From Siphonodentalium dalli (lineage: Eukaryota; Mollusca; Scaphopoda; Gadilida; Siphonodentaliidae): DNA of 64,000 nt. Every line of letters starts with the position of its first letter. Positions within the stretch are counted from its first letter, which is position 1. A model generated the notes under the pieces. That model was not told where the DNA came from and did not search any database. It saw only the letters and a list, made by a program, of their open reading frames with translations. The stretch lies in assembly GCA_032622095.1 (NCBI GenBank), contig CP136067.1, positions 132,435,990 to 132,499,989 of the forward strand, written 5' to 3'. A program made the translations under genes and the position numbers. This document shows, piece by piece, positions 32,165 through 45,297 of the stretch.

Positions 32165-35100
32165 TATTTTTTTTTAAATGTTTATTGAAGAATCAATCAC
32201 AATGAGGAATGTCACATACAAAATGGTCATTGAAATTTATATCTATATACAGGTATGGCATTCCTCGCGTTCACACATATATCTTGCTTACTGCACGCAC
32301 TCTCTTGGCTCACGACATTCACTCACCAGTGGTATAACATTATATAATATATAAATATATCCATGTGTATAGTATATAGTAATGTATTATATATACGTCG
32401 GATGTTTCGGATGAAGTCAACTATCAACATAGATGGTATTGTGGAGATGTGTGGTATAATATAGATCGTATTTGTTCTAACGGACTGGGTGATAATCGTT
32501 AGCAGTCTCAACAATTCAGGTAACTTTGTCGATTTTTTATTAAGTCGCCTGTTTGTTTAAAGCTTTTTCTATAAGGAACCAGTTTTTCGAGAATTTTGGA
32601 AGTTTCGATTGACATCGTGCTGTATATTTCTCGCAAGTGTATCTATATGTCAACTCTTTGAGGAAAACATTAACAGACAAAACGATTGGTATAAATTAAG
32701 ACAGATATATATATTGTTTAATTAGGAGCCACAGTAAGTTTGTAGTATAGTTGTTACTAATGAGTGGTGTGCCAAGACTCATCGTCATATTTGTGGAATA
32801 GAAATTTATATCATTATTCCCCCCCCCCAATTACAGATATCTCTAATAAATGTCTGCACAGACTACAATCCCAAAAAATGTGGTTGATATCTTCCTTTTC
32901 ACTTTTACACACATCACATTTATCATCTTGTCTTATATTAGAAATGTGTAGAGAGCTATTAGTTGATAGTATTTTAGAATTTATTCAGAATTGTAACCAT
33001 TGTAGCTTGGTGTCAGGCGTCGTGGGAAAGGGTAGTTTGTCATATGTAAATACTGCACTTCCCATATCAGGAAATGTGATTGCCATTTTGTGTGCGCTTT
33101 GGTCGTAATTTGAGTATTGTTCAAAGCTTTGTAAAAATCTTGTCCTCCCCGCGAATTTTTAAGCAAAGTGCTGAAGTTAGTGGGTAGAATGGGGTAAGGT
33201 ACTCGAGTTATGTTGGCCAAGCTTTTTTGCACATAATTTTATCTGATGCTGTATAGTGTTTAGAGTGATGAAGTCTGTGCATATATTAAATGGCCTATGT
33301 ATGGCTTCTTGTGAAAGAAAAGAACCTTTACTGTCTAGCATATCGTTTATATACATAATCCATTTTTCGCGCCAAGAAGTGAAGTTTATTACCTTTCCAT
33401 ATTGTTTTATACTTGGATTATTCCACAGCGTACATGTGGATATAATGCAATTGTTCACATTTTGTTGCAAGAATTTTACAAATGATAACAATACGTCATG
33501 CCAGAATGGATTAGTTAATTTCTTTGACTGTTTCTCTAAATAGCCATACTCATATGTAAGGAACATGGGGTCTTCGCATAATGGAATATATGTGAGGGGC
33601 ATCCATTTTGGCGTTCTTTGTTATGAGGTGTCTCACCCAAGTTATTTTCATGGACAGCATAAAATTATTGACATCAACCATTTCAAGCCACCGTTTTTGT
33701 AATCTTGACTTTGCGTTTCACTCGATCGCGCTTTGAATTCCATAGAAAATTATAAAGCATAGTGTCCATTTTTTCATAAATATTTATCGGGATTTGGAAG
33801 TGACATGAAAAGGTGTGTTAATTTCGGGAGTAAAAGTGATTTTATTACAGTTATTCGACCAATAAGTGTCAGTAATCGGTGTTTCCATGCCTCAATCAGT
33901 CGTTTAACATCAGCATTCAGCAAGTTTTGTATCGTAATCGATTTTCATTTTGTCAAGGTGTGTATCAAAATGAATTCCTAAAAGATTGAATGAGCTATCA
34001 AATCCGATACCAAAATCTGAGAATATGCCATCTGTACGCCCAGTATAAGAACCTATCCACGATGCCTGACACTTACTAGGGTTAATTTTCAAACCTGAAA
34101 AATTTGCGAATAGTGTTAATACATTGTATACTCCCCTTAGACATTCTTCTCTACCGTCTAAGATGAAAGTTGTGTCGTCTGTGTGATACTGTGTGATTTT
34201 GTATTCAAAATTGCCGAGGTTAATACATTTGATGCGTTTATTAAATTTGATCATGATAGCTACGATTTCTGCGCATATCAACAAAATATAAGGCGCAATT
34301 GGGACACCCTGCCGACAGCCATGGTATAGTTGGAAGCTCTGAGATATATGTCCATTTATCAGAATAGATGAGTTGATATTTGTGTGGAAAGTATAAATCC
34401 ATTTGTTTATGGCATCACCAAAGTTAAAAATGTCAAGACATTTATTTATAAATTTCCATGATAGTGAGTCAAATGCCTTTTAAAATTCTAGCAGGAGCAG
34501 AGGACCGGGTATATCAGCTAATATTGTCTTATGGATAATATCATAAATTAATCTAGTGTTGTCTCCAATATACCGATTTTTTAAGAAACCAGTTTGGTCA
34601 TGGCTGATTATATCGTGTAGAACATTTTTCATTCGTTCAGCTATACAAGAAGACGTTAATTTATATGTTATATTTAACAGAGATATCGGACGCCAGTTCT
34701 TCAAAAGGTGTCTCTCTTTATATCTTATTTCGGAAGAGTAATAAGTCCTTGTTTTTGGGTTATCGATAATTCACCAGTATCAAACGCTTCACGAAGGGAC
34801 TCACAAAGAATTTGACCTAAGTTTTGCCAAAAACAATTTCCAAAACTCATACGGAAATCCAACCAGACCGCTGCACTTATCATTGTGTGATCTTTTCCAT
34901 GCGTTTGTTAGTTCGATTGGAGTTATTGGTCCTTCTACGCTATTAGCAGTATCGTTTGTTAGTACTGGATATGTTTCTTCCCCTAGGATAGCGCTAATAT
35001 CAAATTCCGTTGTTTTTGTAGATGGATATAAAGTACTGTAAAATGTTCTTGCTTCGTTCATTATATCGGACTGATTATCAACGTTTTTGCCAGTGGATTC

Positions 35101-36340
35101 GGTGAGCATCGATAGAGTTTTAGAAATGCAATTGCGCTTTTCGAGATTCAAGAAATGTTTGTGGGTTTTTCACCGTTTTCAATCCACCTGGCTCAAGATC
35201 TTATCATTGCCCCCTCGTATCTTCTTTTCTAATTTCATAGAGCTCAGAGTCTATTTTTTGTAATTTTTCCAATAATTCATCTCTTTCTGTTAAACATTGG
35301 TCCTTGTTATCAACTGTTGTTTCCAATATTAATTTAGATTTGTTTAATACGTCCTCTTTCGTTTTGCGTTATCTTTTTGGTTTTGGTGCGAAATTTATAG
35401 TTTCACCTCTTATATCCAATAAAATGGTGTCTAAAAATAAACATTTACTAATTTTACAGGTAACATGACTTGTATTTTCTTCACAATATTCAGTTTATAT
35501 TCGTATCTTAGTTTATGTCTTTCTATTATAGAATGCACCAATACTGCATATTCATTGTCACGACGTAAGGAGGTGTTACATTTCCAATAACCTCGACCTC
35601 TCTCAATTGTATTTAATTTTAATGTGAGTTATATTATGGAGTGACCAGAGCGGTATCCCGTTAATATATCGGTCCCTGTGCCAACTAGACTTAGCAGATC
35701 TTCAGATATCATAAAGTAATCTAGTCTAGCCATTTTTATTGGAGATATTTTTCTCTACGTATATCGTTTTTTTGTCTTTGTTGTTAATTCTCCAAGCATC
35801 CACCAGTTCGAGTCTGTCGACAAGGTCGCCCACCGCTTCTTTAGCCCAGGGATTGTTAACGTGTTTATAATTTAAAGTATCAGCGGACTAATTTGTATAC
35901 CATATTCCAATCACCACATATTATTATTTGGGTGTTACCCATGTTAATAATCTTAGTTTTCAACTGTTCGTAAAATTCAGGGTTATCTTCGTTTGGGTCA
36001 TATATATTAACTAAAGTCATTCTCAGTTTTTTACGGTTGCATCGATTATTATAAAGTTCCAAATTCATCTTTGATAGAATTGTGTATTTGAAAGTCGAAA
36101 TTCTGTCTAAATAGAATTGCCACACCACGCGATTGCAATGAGAATGGTGCCAATATTGTTTTGAAACCCCATTCTGTAGATATGTATCTTTCCATTTCAT
36201 TTGTGAAATGCGTGTCTTGTAGACAGTATATTGAGGCATTTTGTGCTCGTAAATATCGGAACACGTCGCGGCGTTTCTCTGACTGATTAAGACCTCGGCA
36301 ATTAGAAGACAATATTTTTATAGACACAATCGACAACTAG
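32165..36340 (-). mobile_element. decayed L1-like retrotransposon
   Basis: The minus-strand element ends with AATAAA (TTTATT at 32181-32186) and a poly(A) run (T-run 32167-32175). Coding remnants run from the endonuclease near 36336 to a C-terminal zinc knuckle near 32880. The 5' end was not located precisely. There are many frameshifts and stops. Confidence 0.82.
32830..36336 (-). pseudogene. L1-type ORF2 remnant
   Basis: Read from the right: an endonuclease start (IKILSSNCRGLN, LQDTHF), a frameshift near 36050, a GDWNM motif at about 35895, reverse transcriptase pieces (NWRPISLLNITYKL; QTGFLKNRYIGDNTR), a TAA at about 34480 just before KAFDSLSW, GCRQGVPIAPYILLICAE, then HTDDTTFIL in place of the usual YADD-type box, and a C-terminal knuckle CDVCKSEKEDINHIFWDC. 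Dead element; the clade (L1/Tx1-like) is judged from the motifs. Confidence 0.85.
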
Positions 36341-37715
36341 CATGCAGACTATCGAAACGTCGACATAGAAATACATAGGAGATCATGTACATATGTTTGG
36401 AAAATACAGCACAATAGCATATTATGCCACTGGAATAAGAATCAACCATACAGATCATGCATACTGACATACAAACATACTGAATATATAACAAAACAAA
36501 ATTAAGTGAAATCCGATACGAAGCCTCAATGGTTGAGGTTATAAGCGACCGCCCTGGTTCCGGTTCAACATTATGTATATGTTATTACAATCACCTGATC
36601 CCTATTTTCTTTGGAGTCAAGAAACTACATACGAGAAACTAGAAGTAAAACTGTTTTTTTTTAAAGAATTGGTCTAGAAGGTTGAAAGTATCTTTAAATG
36701 TAATTTACTCATGTATTACTTAACTAAGGACCACTATTATTACTCTATCTTAATTATAGATAGGTAAAATTCGAATGTAGGAAGAAAAATGAATATTCAA
36801 AAGTTGGTCTGAAACATACGTGTATTATACCTCAATCTCTCTATTTTAAAGTTGTATCACGGCAAAAATATAAAAATAGAATATCGATATTACTGCATTC
36901 CATTGGTGACCACGTGGTGGGCTAGATTATGTTTCATTCGATAGACTGAATAAAGACCTATTGTTATTCTGATAGGTGAGTTTGGCTGTTCTCACGCCAT
37001 ACCTCGTGCAGACAGTGAATATGAGGTCAATTTGTAGATTGACCCATATCTTCTGTATTAGTATTTTGGCATTTGGAATCCGCGTAGACAAGAGACGTTT
37101 GGAAAGCTATGGTTGGGGATTGATTTACAATATATCTTGATCTTAATATTCAATGAAATGGATTTTGAATGCCAGACTAAATGCTGAAGTTAGGTATGTA
37201 CTAGTATTTAATTAACAAACTTGCTTATACGAGTGCGCATAAGCATTTGGGAAGATAATTTCAATCTTGAAGATACTATGTTGTATTACTATCAGACTAT
37301 AAGGGGTCAAAGTCACTACGGTGACATCGGTTACTTATTCCCAGTTCCTTATTCCTTATCCGGAAACATTAAATATTGACCAAATAAACGGTGCGGTAGG
37401 GTGGCCCCACAGGTACATGTAACAAATATTTTATTACTTACTATAAAAAAGAAAGTTATGACATTCTGGCGACAACTTTAAATTTGGTTTGGCGCCTTGG
37501 CCGGCGGGGGTTAATCTGCACCGATTTAATTCGGGTAAACGGCTAAATATGCAATAACTTACGTATACAAACAGTATAATATGGCATAGTATGGGATTGA
37601 ATACGCCGCCCACTAATGATTTATTACTGGGTCTGTTTGCTCCAGGATTGGGCGATGTCCTCTATCGCCTTGGCCTCAATTAGCGGTCGGCCAGCGGCAG
37701 CCAATAATCCGCTGA
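36341..37715. other. no gene seen
   Basis: AT-rich sequence. At 37385-37415 there is CCAAATAAACGGTGCGGTAG, which recurs in the tandem pair at 43150-43380. Confidence 0.45.
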
Positions 37716-38827
37716 AAAGAGGCCGCAGCGAGAGCACGAGCGAGTAGCCAGTCACTCAGATTGGATGACCAGCCAAGTGAATTAAAGTGTTCACACGGAT
37801 TGTCAACCATGCATTGTTCTGATTTGGACGTACACCTACCTTTATCGGCAGTACATTAGCACTCGCGTAATTCATTTCGGCACACACGAATGCAACTTTG
37901 GGAATATACGTAACGATAAGACCAAACTCGGGAAGCAAAATTAACCACTGAACGGGCTTAACCCATTGACGGATGAGGTACGAAAGAAATATGTCTTACC
38001 TTTCCGTGTAACCCCAGAACATACCGAGCCCCTCGAAATTTATGCAATACGCACCCCAAAGGAAAAATCCCTTTCCTTGGTGGTTTAGGTTGTTGCTGAA
38101 ACTTCCTTGCATGTATATACTAAGGGAATGAACCCACCAACAACTACATATAACTTAACACAAATAAGTTAACTTTGCATACCGGTATATTATTACTATG
38201 GTTTTAAACCCACCATTCTATATATGTTTGGCTGTATATATATGGCTCTATGTGAGTGAAACCAAACATATATCATTAATATATAGTATTGTTTCACACC
38301 CACCACACAAGAGAATGTTCTAATTGCAGCATATGGAAGGTGGGTTCAAAACCATAGTATAATAATATAATGTATATGAAGGATATTTGTTAATTTACAT
38401 GTAGGTGTTGGTGGGTTCAATCCCATAGTACATACATGCAAGGAAGTTCCAGCAAGAATCTGAAACACCAAGGAAAGGGATTTTCCTTTGGGGTGCGTAT
38501 TTTTTTTTCGAGGGGCTCGGTATGTTCTGGGGTTACACGGAAAGGTAAGACATATTTTTTTCGTACCTAATCCGTCACGGGGTTAAGCCCGTTCAGTGGT
38601 TAATTTTGCTTCCCGAGTTAGGTCTTATCGTTACGCATATATTCGCAAAGTTGCATTCATGTGTGCCCAAATGAATTACGCGACTGCCAATGTACTGCCG
38701 ACAAAGGTCTGTGAACGTCCAAATCAGAACAATGGTTGACAATCCGTGTGAACACTTTTAGTTCACTTGGCTGGTCATCCAATCTGGGTGACTCGCGAAT
38801 CGCCCGCGCTCTCTCTGCGACCTTTTA
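37716..38827. mobile_element. 1.1-kb foldback element left of the satellite
   Basis: Arms of about 500 bp (37716-38215 and 38330-38827) are inverted copies. The inner part (TTCCTTGCATGTATATACTA, CACCAACAACTACATAT, CTTTCCTTGGTG) is shared with the second foldback at 41316-41896. It directly abuts the satellite. No coding capacity. Confidence 0.85.
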
Positions 38828-41310
38828 AAAATGCCCGTCATTTCGTTATATTAAATCCAGTGGGGAGTGTTCAATCTATAACATGCACACCCACCCCGCC
38901 ATCTCCATGGGATGATTATTGACGAAATAACGGGCATCTTTGGTCGGTGGTAATTTGAAGAACATTCATTAACTAAACCACCCGTTATTTCGTTATATTT
39001 AATCCAGTGGGGAGTGTTCAATCTATAACATGCACACCCACCCCCACCATCTCCGTGGGATGATTATTGACGAAGTAACGGGCATCTTTGGTCAGTGGTA
39101 TAGTTTGAAGAACATCCATTAACTAAAATATCCATTATTTCGTTATATTTACTACGGTGGGGAGTGCTCAATCTATAACATGCACCCACCCACCCCGATA
39201 TATCCGTGTAATGATTATTGACGAAATAACAGGCATCTTTGATCAGTGATCGGTTCCTTAACTAATATACCCGTTATTTCGTTATATATAATCCCGTGGG
39301 GAGTGTTCAATATATAACATGCACCCCCCCTCCCCGGACATCACCCGGGGATGATTATTGACGAAATAACGGGCATCTTTGGTCAGTGGTAGTTTGAAGA
39401 ACATCCATTAACTAAAATACCCGTTATTTCGTTATATTTACTCCAGTGGGGAGTGATCAATCTATAACATGCACCCACCCCGATATATCCGTGTGATGAT
39501 TATTGAAATCACGGACATCTTTGGTCAGTGATATAGTGTGAAGAACATTCATTAACTATATAAAATACCCGTTATTTCGTTATATAATACAGTGCATGGG
39601 GAGTGTTCAATCTATAATAAGCACCACCCCCCCCCCGAGATATCCGGGGGATGATTATTGACGAAATAACGGGCATCTTTGATCAGTGATCGGTTAAAGA
39701 ACCTTAATTCATAAACTAATATACACGTTATTTCGTTATATATAATCCAGTGTGGAGTGTTCACTCTATAACATGCACCCCCCCCCCCCCCCCGACATCA
39801 CCGGGGATACTTATTGACGAACTAACGGGCATCTTTGGTCAGTGGTATAGTTTTAAGAACATCCATTAACTAAAATACCCATTATTTCGTTATATCTACT
39901 TCAGTGGGGAGTGCTCAAACTGTAACGTGCACCCATCTGCACCCCCGCCATCTCCATGGGATGATTATTGACGAAATAACGGGCATCTTTGGTCGGTGGT
40001 AATTTGAAGAACATTCATTAACTAAAACACCCGTTATTTCGTTATATTTAATCCAGTGGGGAGTGCTCAATCTATAACATGCATCCACCCACCCCCCATA
40101 TATCCGTGTGGTCATTGTTGACGAAATAACGGGCATCTTTGATCAGTGATCGGTTAAATAACCTTCCTTAACTAACATACCCGTTATTTCGTTCTATACC
40201 CCCCCCCCCCGGATATCACCCGGGAATTATTATTGACGAAATAACAGGCATCTTTGATCAGTGATCGGTTAAAGAACCTTCATCAACTAATATACCCGTT
40301 ATTTCGTTATATATCATGGGGAGTGTTCAAGCTATAACATGCACCCCCCCCCCCCGACATCACCGGGGGGGGGGGATTATTGACGAAATAACGGGCATCT
40401 TTGGTCAGTGGTAGTTTAAAGAACATCCAATAACTAAAATACCGGTTATTTCGTTACATTTACTCCAGTGGGGAGTGCGATCAATCTATAACATGCACCC
40501 ACCCCACCCCACCCCCGCCATCTCCATGGGATGATTATTGACGAAATAACGGGCATCTTTGGTCAGTTGTAGTGTGAAGAACATTCATTAACTAAAACAC
40601 CCGTTATTTCGTTTTTTAATCCAGTGGGGAGTGTTCAATCTATAACATGCACCCCCCCCCCGACATCACCGGGGATGATTATTGACGAAATAACGGACAC
40701 CTTTGGTCAGTGGTGGTTTTAAGAACATCCGTTAACTAAAATACCCGTTATTTCGTTATATTTACTTCAGTGGGGAGTGCTCAATCTATATATAACACGC
40801 ACCACCCCCGCCATCTCCACGGATGATTATTGACGAAATAACGGGCATCTTTGGTCGGTGGTAATTTGAAGAACATTCATTAACTAAAACACCCGTTATT
40901 TCGTTATATTTACTCCAGTGGGGAGTGCTCCATCTATAACATGCACCCATGCACCCACCCCGATATATCCGTGTGATGATTATTGACGAAATAACGGACA
41001 TCTTTTATCAGTGATCGGTTAAGTAACCTTCCTTAACTAATATACCCGTTATTTCGTTATATATAATCCCGTGGGGAGTGTTCAATATATAACATGCACA
41101 CCCCCCCCCCCCGGACATCACCCGGGGATGATTATTGACGAAATAACGCTTTGGTCAGTGGTAGTCTGAAGAACATCCATTAACTAAAATACCCGTTATT
41201 TCGTTATATTTACTCCAGTTGGGAGAGCTCGAACTATAACATGCACCCCCCCCCCGAGAGTTTTCCGAACATTGATTAAATAAAACGTCCGTTATTTCGT
41301 ATTTTAATAC
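38828..41310. repeat. satellite array, units about 150 bp, about 18 copies
   Basis: Each unit reads CCCGTTATTTCGTTATAT, then CAGTGGGGAGTGYTCAATC, TATAACATGCACCC, a C-rich run of variable length, GATGATTATTGACGAAATAA, then CGGGCATCTTTGGTCAGTGG and ATTAACTAAAATA. The start and end of the first about 105 bp are inverted copies (CCCGTTATTTCGT and ACGAAATAACGGG), so each unit contains a MITE-like palindrome plus a linker. Confidence 0.93.
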
Positions 41311-41315
41311 CAAAC

Positions 41316-41896
41316 CAGGAAATTATAATAGCTCCGGTGGGCTTAACTCCGTGATGGATTAGATACGAACAAAAGTTGTCTTACCTTTCCGAGTAACCCC
41401 CAGATCATACCAAGCCCCTCGAAATTTATGCAAACACGCACCCCAAAGGAAAATCCCTTTCCTTGGTGGTTTAGGTTCTTGCTGAAACTTCCTTGCATGT
41501 ATATATACTATGGGATTGAACCCACCAACAACTACATATATAACTTAACAAATATGATTCAATATTGCATAACGGTATATATTATTACTATGGTTTTGAA
41601 CCCACCATTCTATATATGGAAGGTGGGTTCAAAACCATAGTATAATAATATAATGTATATGAAGGATATTTGTTAATTTACATGTAGGTGTTGGTGGGTT
41701 CAATCCCATAGTATATACATGCAAGGAAGTTCCAGCAAGAATCTGAAACACCAAGGAAAGGGATTTTCCTTTGGGGTGCGTATATTTTTTTCGAGGGGCT
41801 CGGTATGTTCTGGGGTTAAACGGAAAGGTAAGACATAATTATTTCGTACCTAATCCGTCACGGGATTAAGCCCACCGGAGCTATTATAATTTCCTG
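41316..41896. mobile_element. 581-bp foldback element right of the satellite
   Basis: Almost the whole element is a palindrome with ends CAGGAAATTATAATAG and its complement. Its core is shared with 37990-38600. It separates the satellite from the degraded coding tail at 41900. Confidence 0.88.
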
Positions 41897-41899
41897 AGG

Positions 41900-42243
41900 C
41901 CTAGTTTATCTAATCCAAGTTCTAGTACCGGTAACTCACCTTCTACAAGTTCAACCAAACTAACTCCGAAACCTCCCAGAAAATTAAAACTTTCAAAGAA
42001 GGAAAAACATATATGTCCATCGAATTACGAAAGTGTTCAGAAGAACAATTCAACAAATAAGGAAAGTTCAAGTTCGGAAAAAAACATCCACAGTTTCACA
42101 ACAAGTTTTCAACTATGCCACCGTGACTAAATCAGGACGCACGATAGTCGAGTCCATATCAGTATGTTGACTGGGGGTTGTCCAGCGACGATGACTTCGT
42201 GTCACCAAAGAAACGAAAGAAGGACTCAAAGAAACAAAAGTAA
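41900..42243 (+). pseudogene. degraded coding tail, Ser/Lys-rich
   Basis: Three frames in succession look coding: a Ser/Thr/Pro/Lys-rich stretch (SLSNPSSSTGNSPSTSS ...) to a TAA at 42128; an overlapping frame QQVFNYATVTKSGRTIVES to a TGA; and SSDDDFVSPKKRKKDSKKQK ending in TAA at 42241-42243. The VTKSGRTI-like piece resembles ends of retroelement polyproteins and the last part a nuclear localisation signal. Two frameshifts would be needed, so I call it a pseudogene of unknown origin. Confidence 0.4.
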
Positions 42244-43149
42244 AGAAAAAAGAACTGTAAATAGTGTATATAATTGTAAAAAGGTAAGTTAATATTTTAT
42301 TTTATTCATTAATTCATACAAAGTTTTTATACCATTCAATCCTGTAATTCCTTCTTCATAATGGAACCTTCCTCTCCGTCCTCCAGATGGGTAACGTTCA
42401 CTTGGTCAGCCACGCGCTAGTTGTCTCCAGGTAATTTCCTTGTTTACAATGTGCGGTCACACTACTGGGCTCGTTTGTGGAATTGGCAGGTTTGTTTTTA
42501 TGCTGTCGTATCTAATCCCATACATTGCCTATAATATGCGATTACCACTTCATATGTGGCTTATTTCCTTATTCCAATAAAAAGTGTTTGTATTTGAAAT
42601 ATTAGATGATTTGATATAAGTGACAAGTCAATATTTAGTCGGTATATTCACAGTGAATTGTAGCTGGCAGCTGATTGGTTGAAATATAAAAATACTTCTT
42701 TATTTTTTTTCTGTATGTCACATGACTTTTGTTGATACACAAAACGACATGCTGTCAAATATGGACGCTCGAAGTTGCAACCAGGAAGTAAGTTTCAAAT
42801 TTCCCGCAAATAATCCAGAAATAACGCGGCGAATCGGTGAACATAAATAATTCACTGCGGGTCCCAGATGAAATACGGATGGATTCCCGATCAAGGTGCA
42901 ATGTTTTGTCGTTGTAAACAGTTAGTAATACCAAATATTGTCAAATTCAAGCAGAGAGGGCACAAGGTGGCACATTTCGTATACTAATCTGTTTTTTAAC
43001 ATAAGTCATAAAACATTTTGCCATTTATCCGAACAAAATCGGTGCACATTAACTCCCACCCGGCCGAATCAACAATGGCTGCTCAATCTTACTACCAGAA
43101 TGTCCAGCCTTATATGTATATAGTATATATATATAAACAATTCACAAGC
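42244..43149. other. no gene seen
   Basis: AT-rich sequence without recognisable features. Confidence 0.4.
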
Positions 43150-43385
43150 GCCTGTGGGTGGCCCCCACAAACTATACTATAAAAACCGAAAACCGCACCC
43201 TCTAGTCCGTGCGGTTGCCACAGGAGGTGGCCAAAATGGCAACCATAGCTGTTTTTTGGTATTTATGAACCGATTTCGACCAATAAACGGTGCGGTAGGG
43301 TGGCCCACCCAAACTATACTATAAAAACCGAAAACCGCACCCTCTAGCCCGTGTGGTTGCCACAGTAGGTAGCCGTTTTGGTATT
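43150..43385. repeat. 148-bp tandem pair
   Basis: ACTATACTATAAAAACCGAA then ACCGCACCCTCTAG occurs at about 43168 and 43311, each followed by GCGGTTGCCACAG-like sequence. A related piece lies at 37385. Confidence 0.8.
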
Positions 43386-44319
43386 TATAAGCTTTCTTGA
43401 ACAGTTGATATTTCAATTGAGTTGCATCCTCAAGAATTGTAATGCTGGACCCTTTCAGTTGTTTGCTGCTGTCTATCATATCCAATTTGGGACCCCTGGA
43501 AGAAAACTTCACTAGAATTGGTCATATGAGTATAATGTAACAAAAAATATGAATAAAGTATATACAAAACGAAGCCTGATGTAAGCGTGCCTGGAATGGG
43601 CAAATTTAGCTTATTTGTTATGATCGTATATAGGTTATGTATGGTAGAGTAAAATATCAAACCAGTACTGGGCGATATGAGCCAGTCTAACACGTGTTCA
43701 ACAGAGTATCTCCGTCCCATGACATATATTAAGGCGAATGAACTAAATTAATTGCTTCTGAAGAAATATGTTTAGAATGGGGGTGGGGGGGGGGGGGGGG
43801 GGGGGTATTTAAATTTTTGTGTTCTCAACTGACAACCGGAATGTTTAAAAATTTCGACAATCTGAAACAGCACAATTTAGAGGGAAAGCAATAAACATCA
43901 TCATAATTTACAACAAAAAGATGAAATATTTTTATATTTATATCAGTGCAGTCAATATACCGCATTTTAGTTTCTAATGAGATATGTCCAACAGCTCTGT
44001 CAGATTAGACTTTGCATGTTTTCTGAACTTCAGGTCTGAAACCATGAATACATAATTTTATTACACACATGTTCATGAAAACAAAATCCACACCGTTATG
44101 CCGTCTAAGGCCGTGTGATCTTGTTCAAGTGTGTCGATCGACGTCACGGCCGCAGAGAAAATGACGTTCGCTTCAACCATGAGATAGGAAATAAAAATAA
44201 AAGCATCACACATGACAAGATAAAGCCTGTCTGTTTCTGAATAAACTTTGTAAGTTTTTTTGTCAATTAATGAATTATATGACGATGGTGTGTAATAAAC
44301 ACATGACATGCTTGCATGC
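43386..44319. other. no gene seen; poly(G) run
   Basis: Contains a G run at about 43782-43805 that may be variable in length. Nothing else is recognisable. Confidence 0.45.
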
Positions 44320-44430
44320 GAATGGGTTTGTCGATACGGCTCTTGTGCCATCGCGGAAGGATAACACTGGAGGTTGCACCGCTCGTTCTATCCTCCGCAC
44401 TGTACTTGTGTCGTATCGACAAATCCATTC
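44320..44430. repeat. 111-bp hairpin
   Basis: GAATGGGTTTGTCGATAC at 44320-44337 pairs with GTATCGACAAATCCATTC at 44413-44430, with inner pairing around GGATAACA/TATCC. Confidence 0.75.
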
Positions 44431-45297
44431 ACCAACTCGTTTCATTCTGTGTATCTATTCAGCAGGCTTTTCTGTGTTGACACAGCTTCAGCCGTTGACG
44501 TGGAAACTAACTCTACTTCCACGCCCCACAGGTTACAATGATGTAAATATGAGTCGAAGGTCCCTCCAACTGATGTTCATGGGGGATATAGGAGATAATA
44601 CAATAAATACTGGGGGCTCAATGGTCAATAACTGTGCTCGTTATTTACTTACGAAATTAATGGAATTTTAGTGTGTTTTATTGAAGGGTTTAGCGATGTG
44701 GTCGTTGTGCATACCAAATGTGATCCGACGCCAAAAGCTTCACATCCCTCAATAAATACTATCAACATACATACAAATTTATATAGCTTTTTTTTCAGAA
44801 TAAATCCTGTACTCTCAGCTGATTTGTGTTCTGCAGTTTTGATATTATACCATGCTGCACTGTATGTTAGCCCACTATTTCCCACATGCGTTATCCAACG
44901 ATTAGTCTATGGCCGCATACTTAACAGCTCGCCCATTAAATCTCTCAACCGCTTTTAGTCATTTAGGTCAACAAGCTGTGCTCTAGGTTCGTGTTATGGT
45001 GTGTATTATTTGGAAGACGAAACTTATGAATCCCGAACATGATTTAGTGTAAGACGCACGGGTTTAAATATATAAGAAATACAACACACCTCTATACATT
45101 CTGGTAAATATAGCCATTAACACAGCATATATCATTTGTAGTGTAGTCTGAAATATGTGGTGTGATGTGAAAAATCCATTATGTTTTAGTGCGGTTCTGA
45201 CCCCAACGGAACAACATATCCTCGTACAAATAGGTTCATATAAGACCTAAATGTTCACATATGTTCACATTACTTGATTCTGATATAAGCTCGTATA

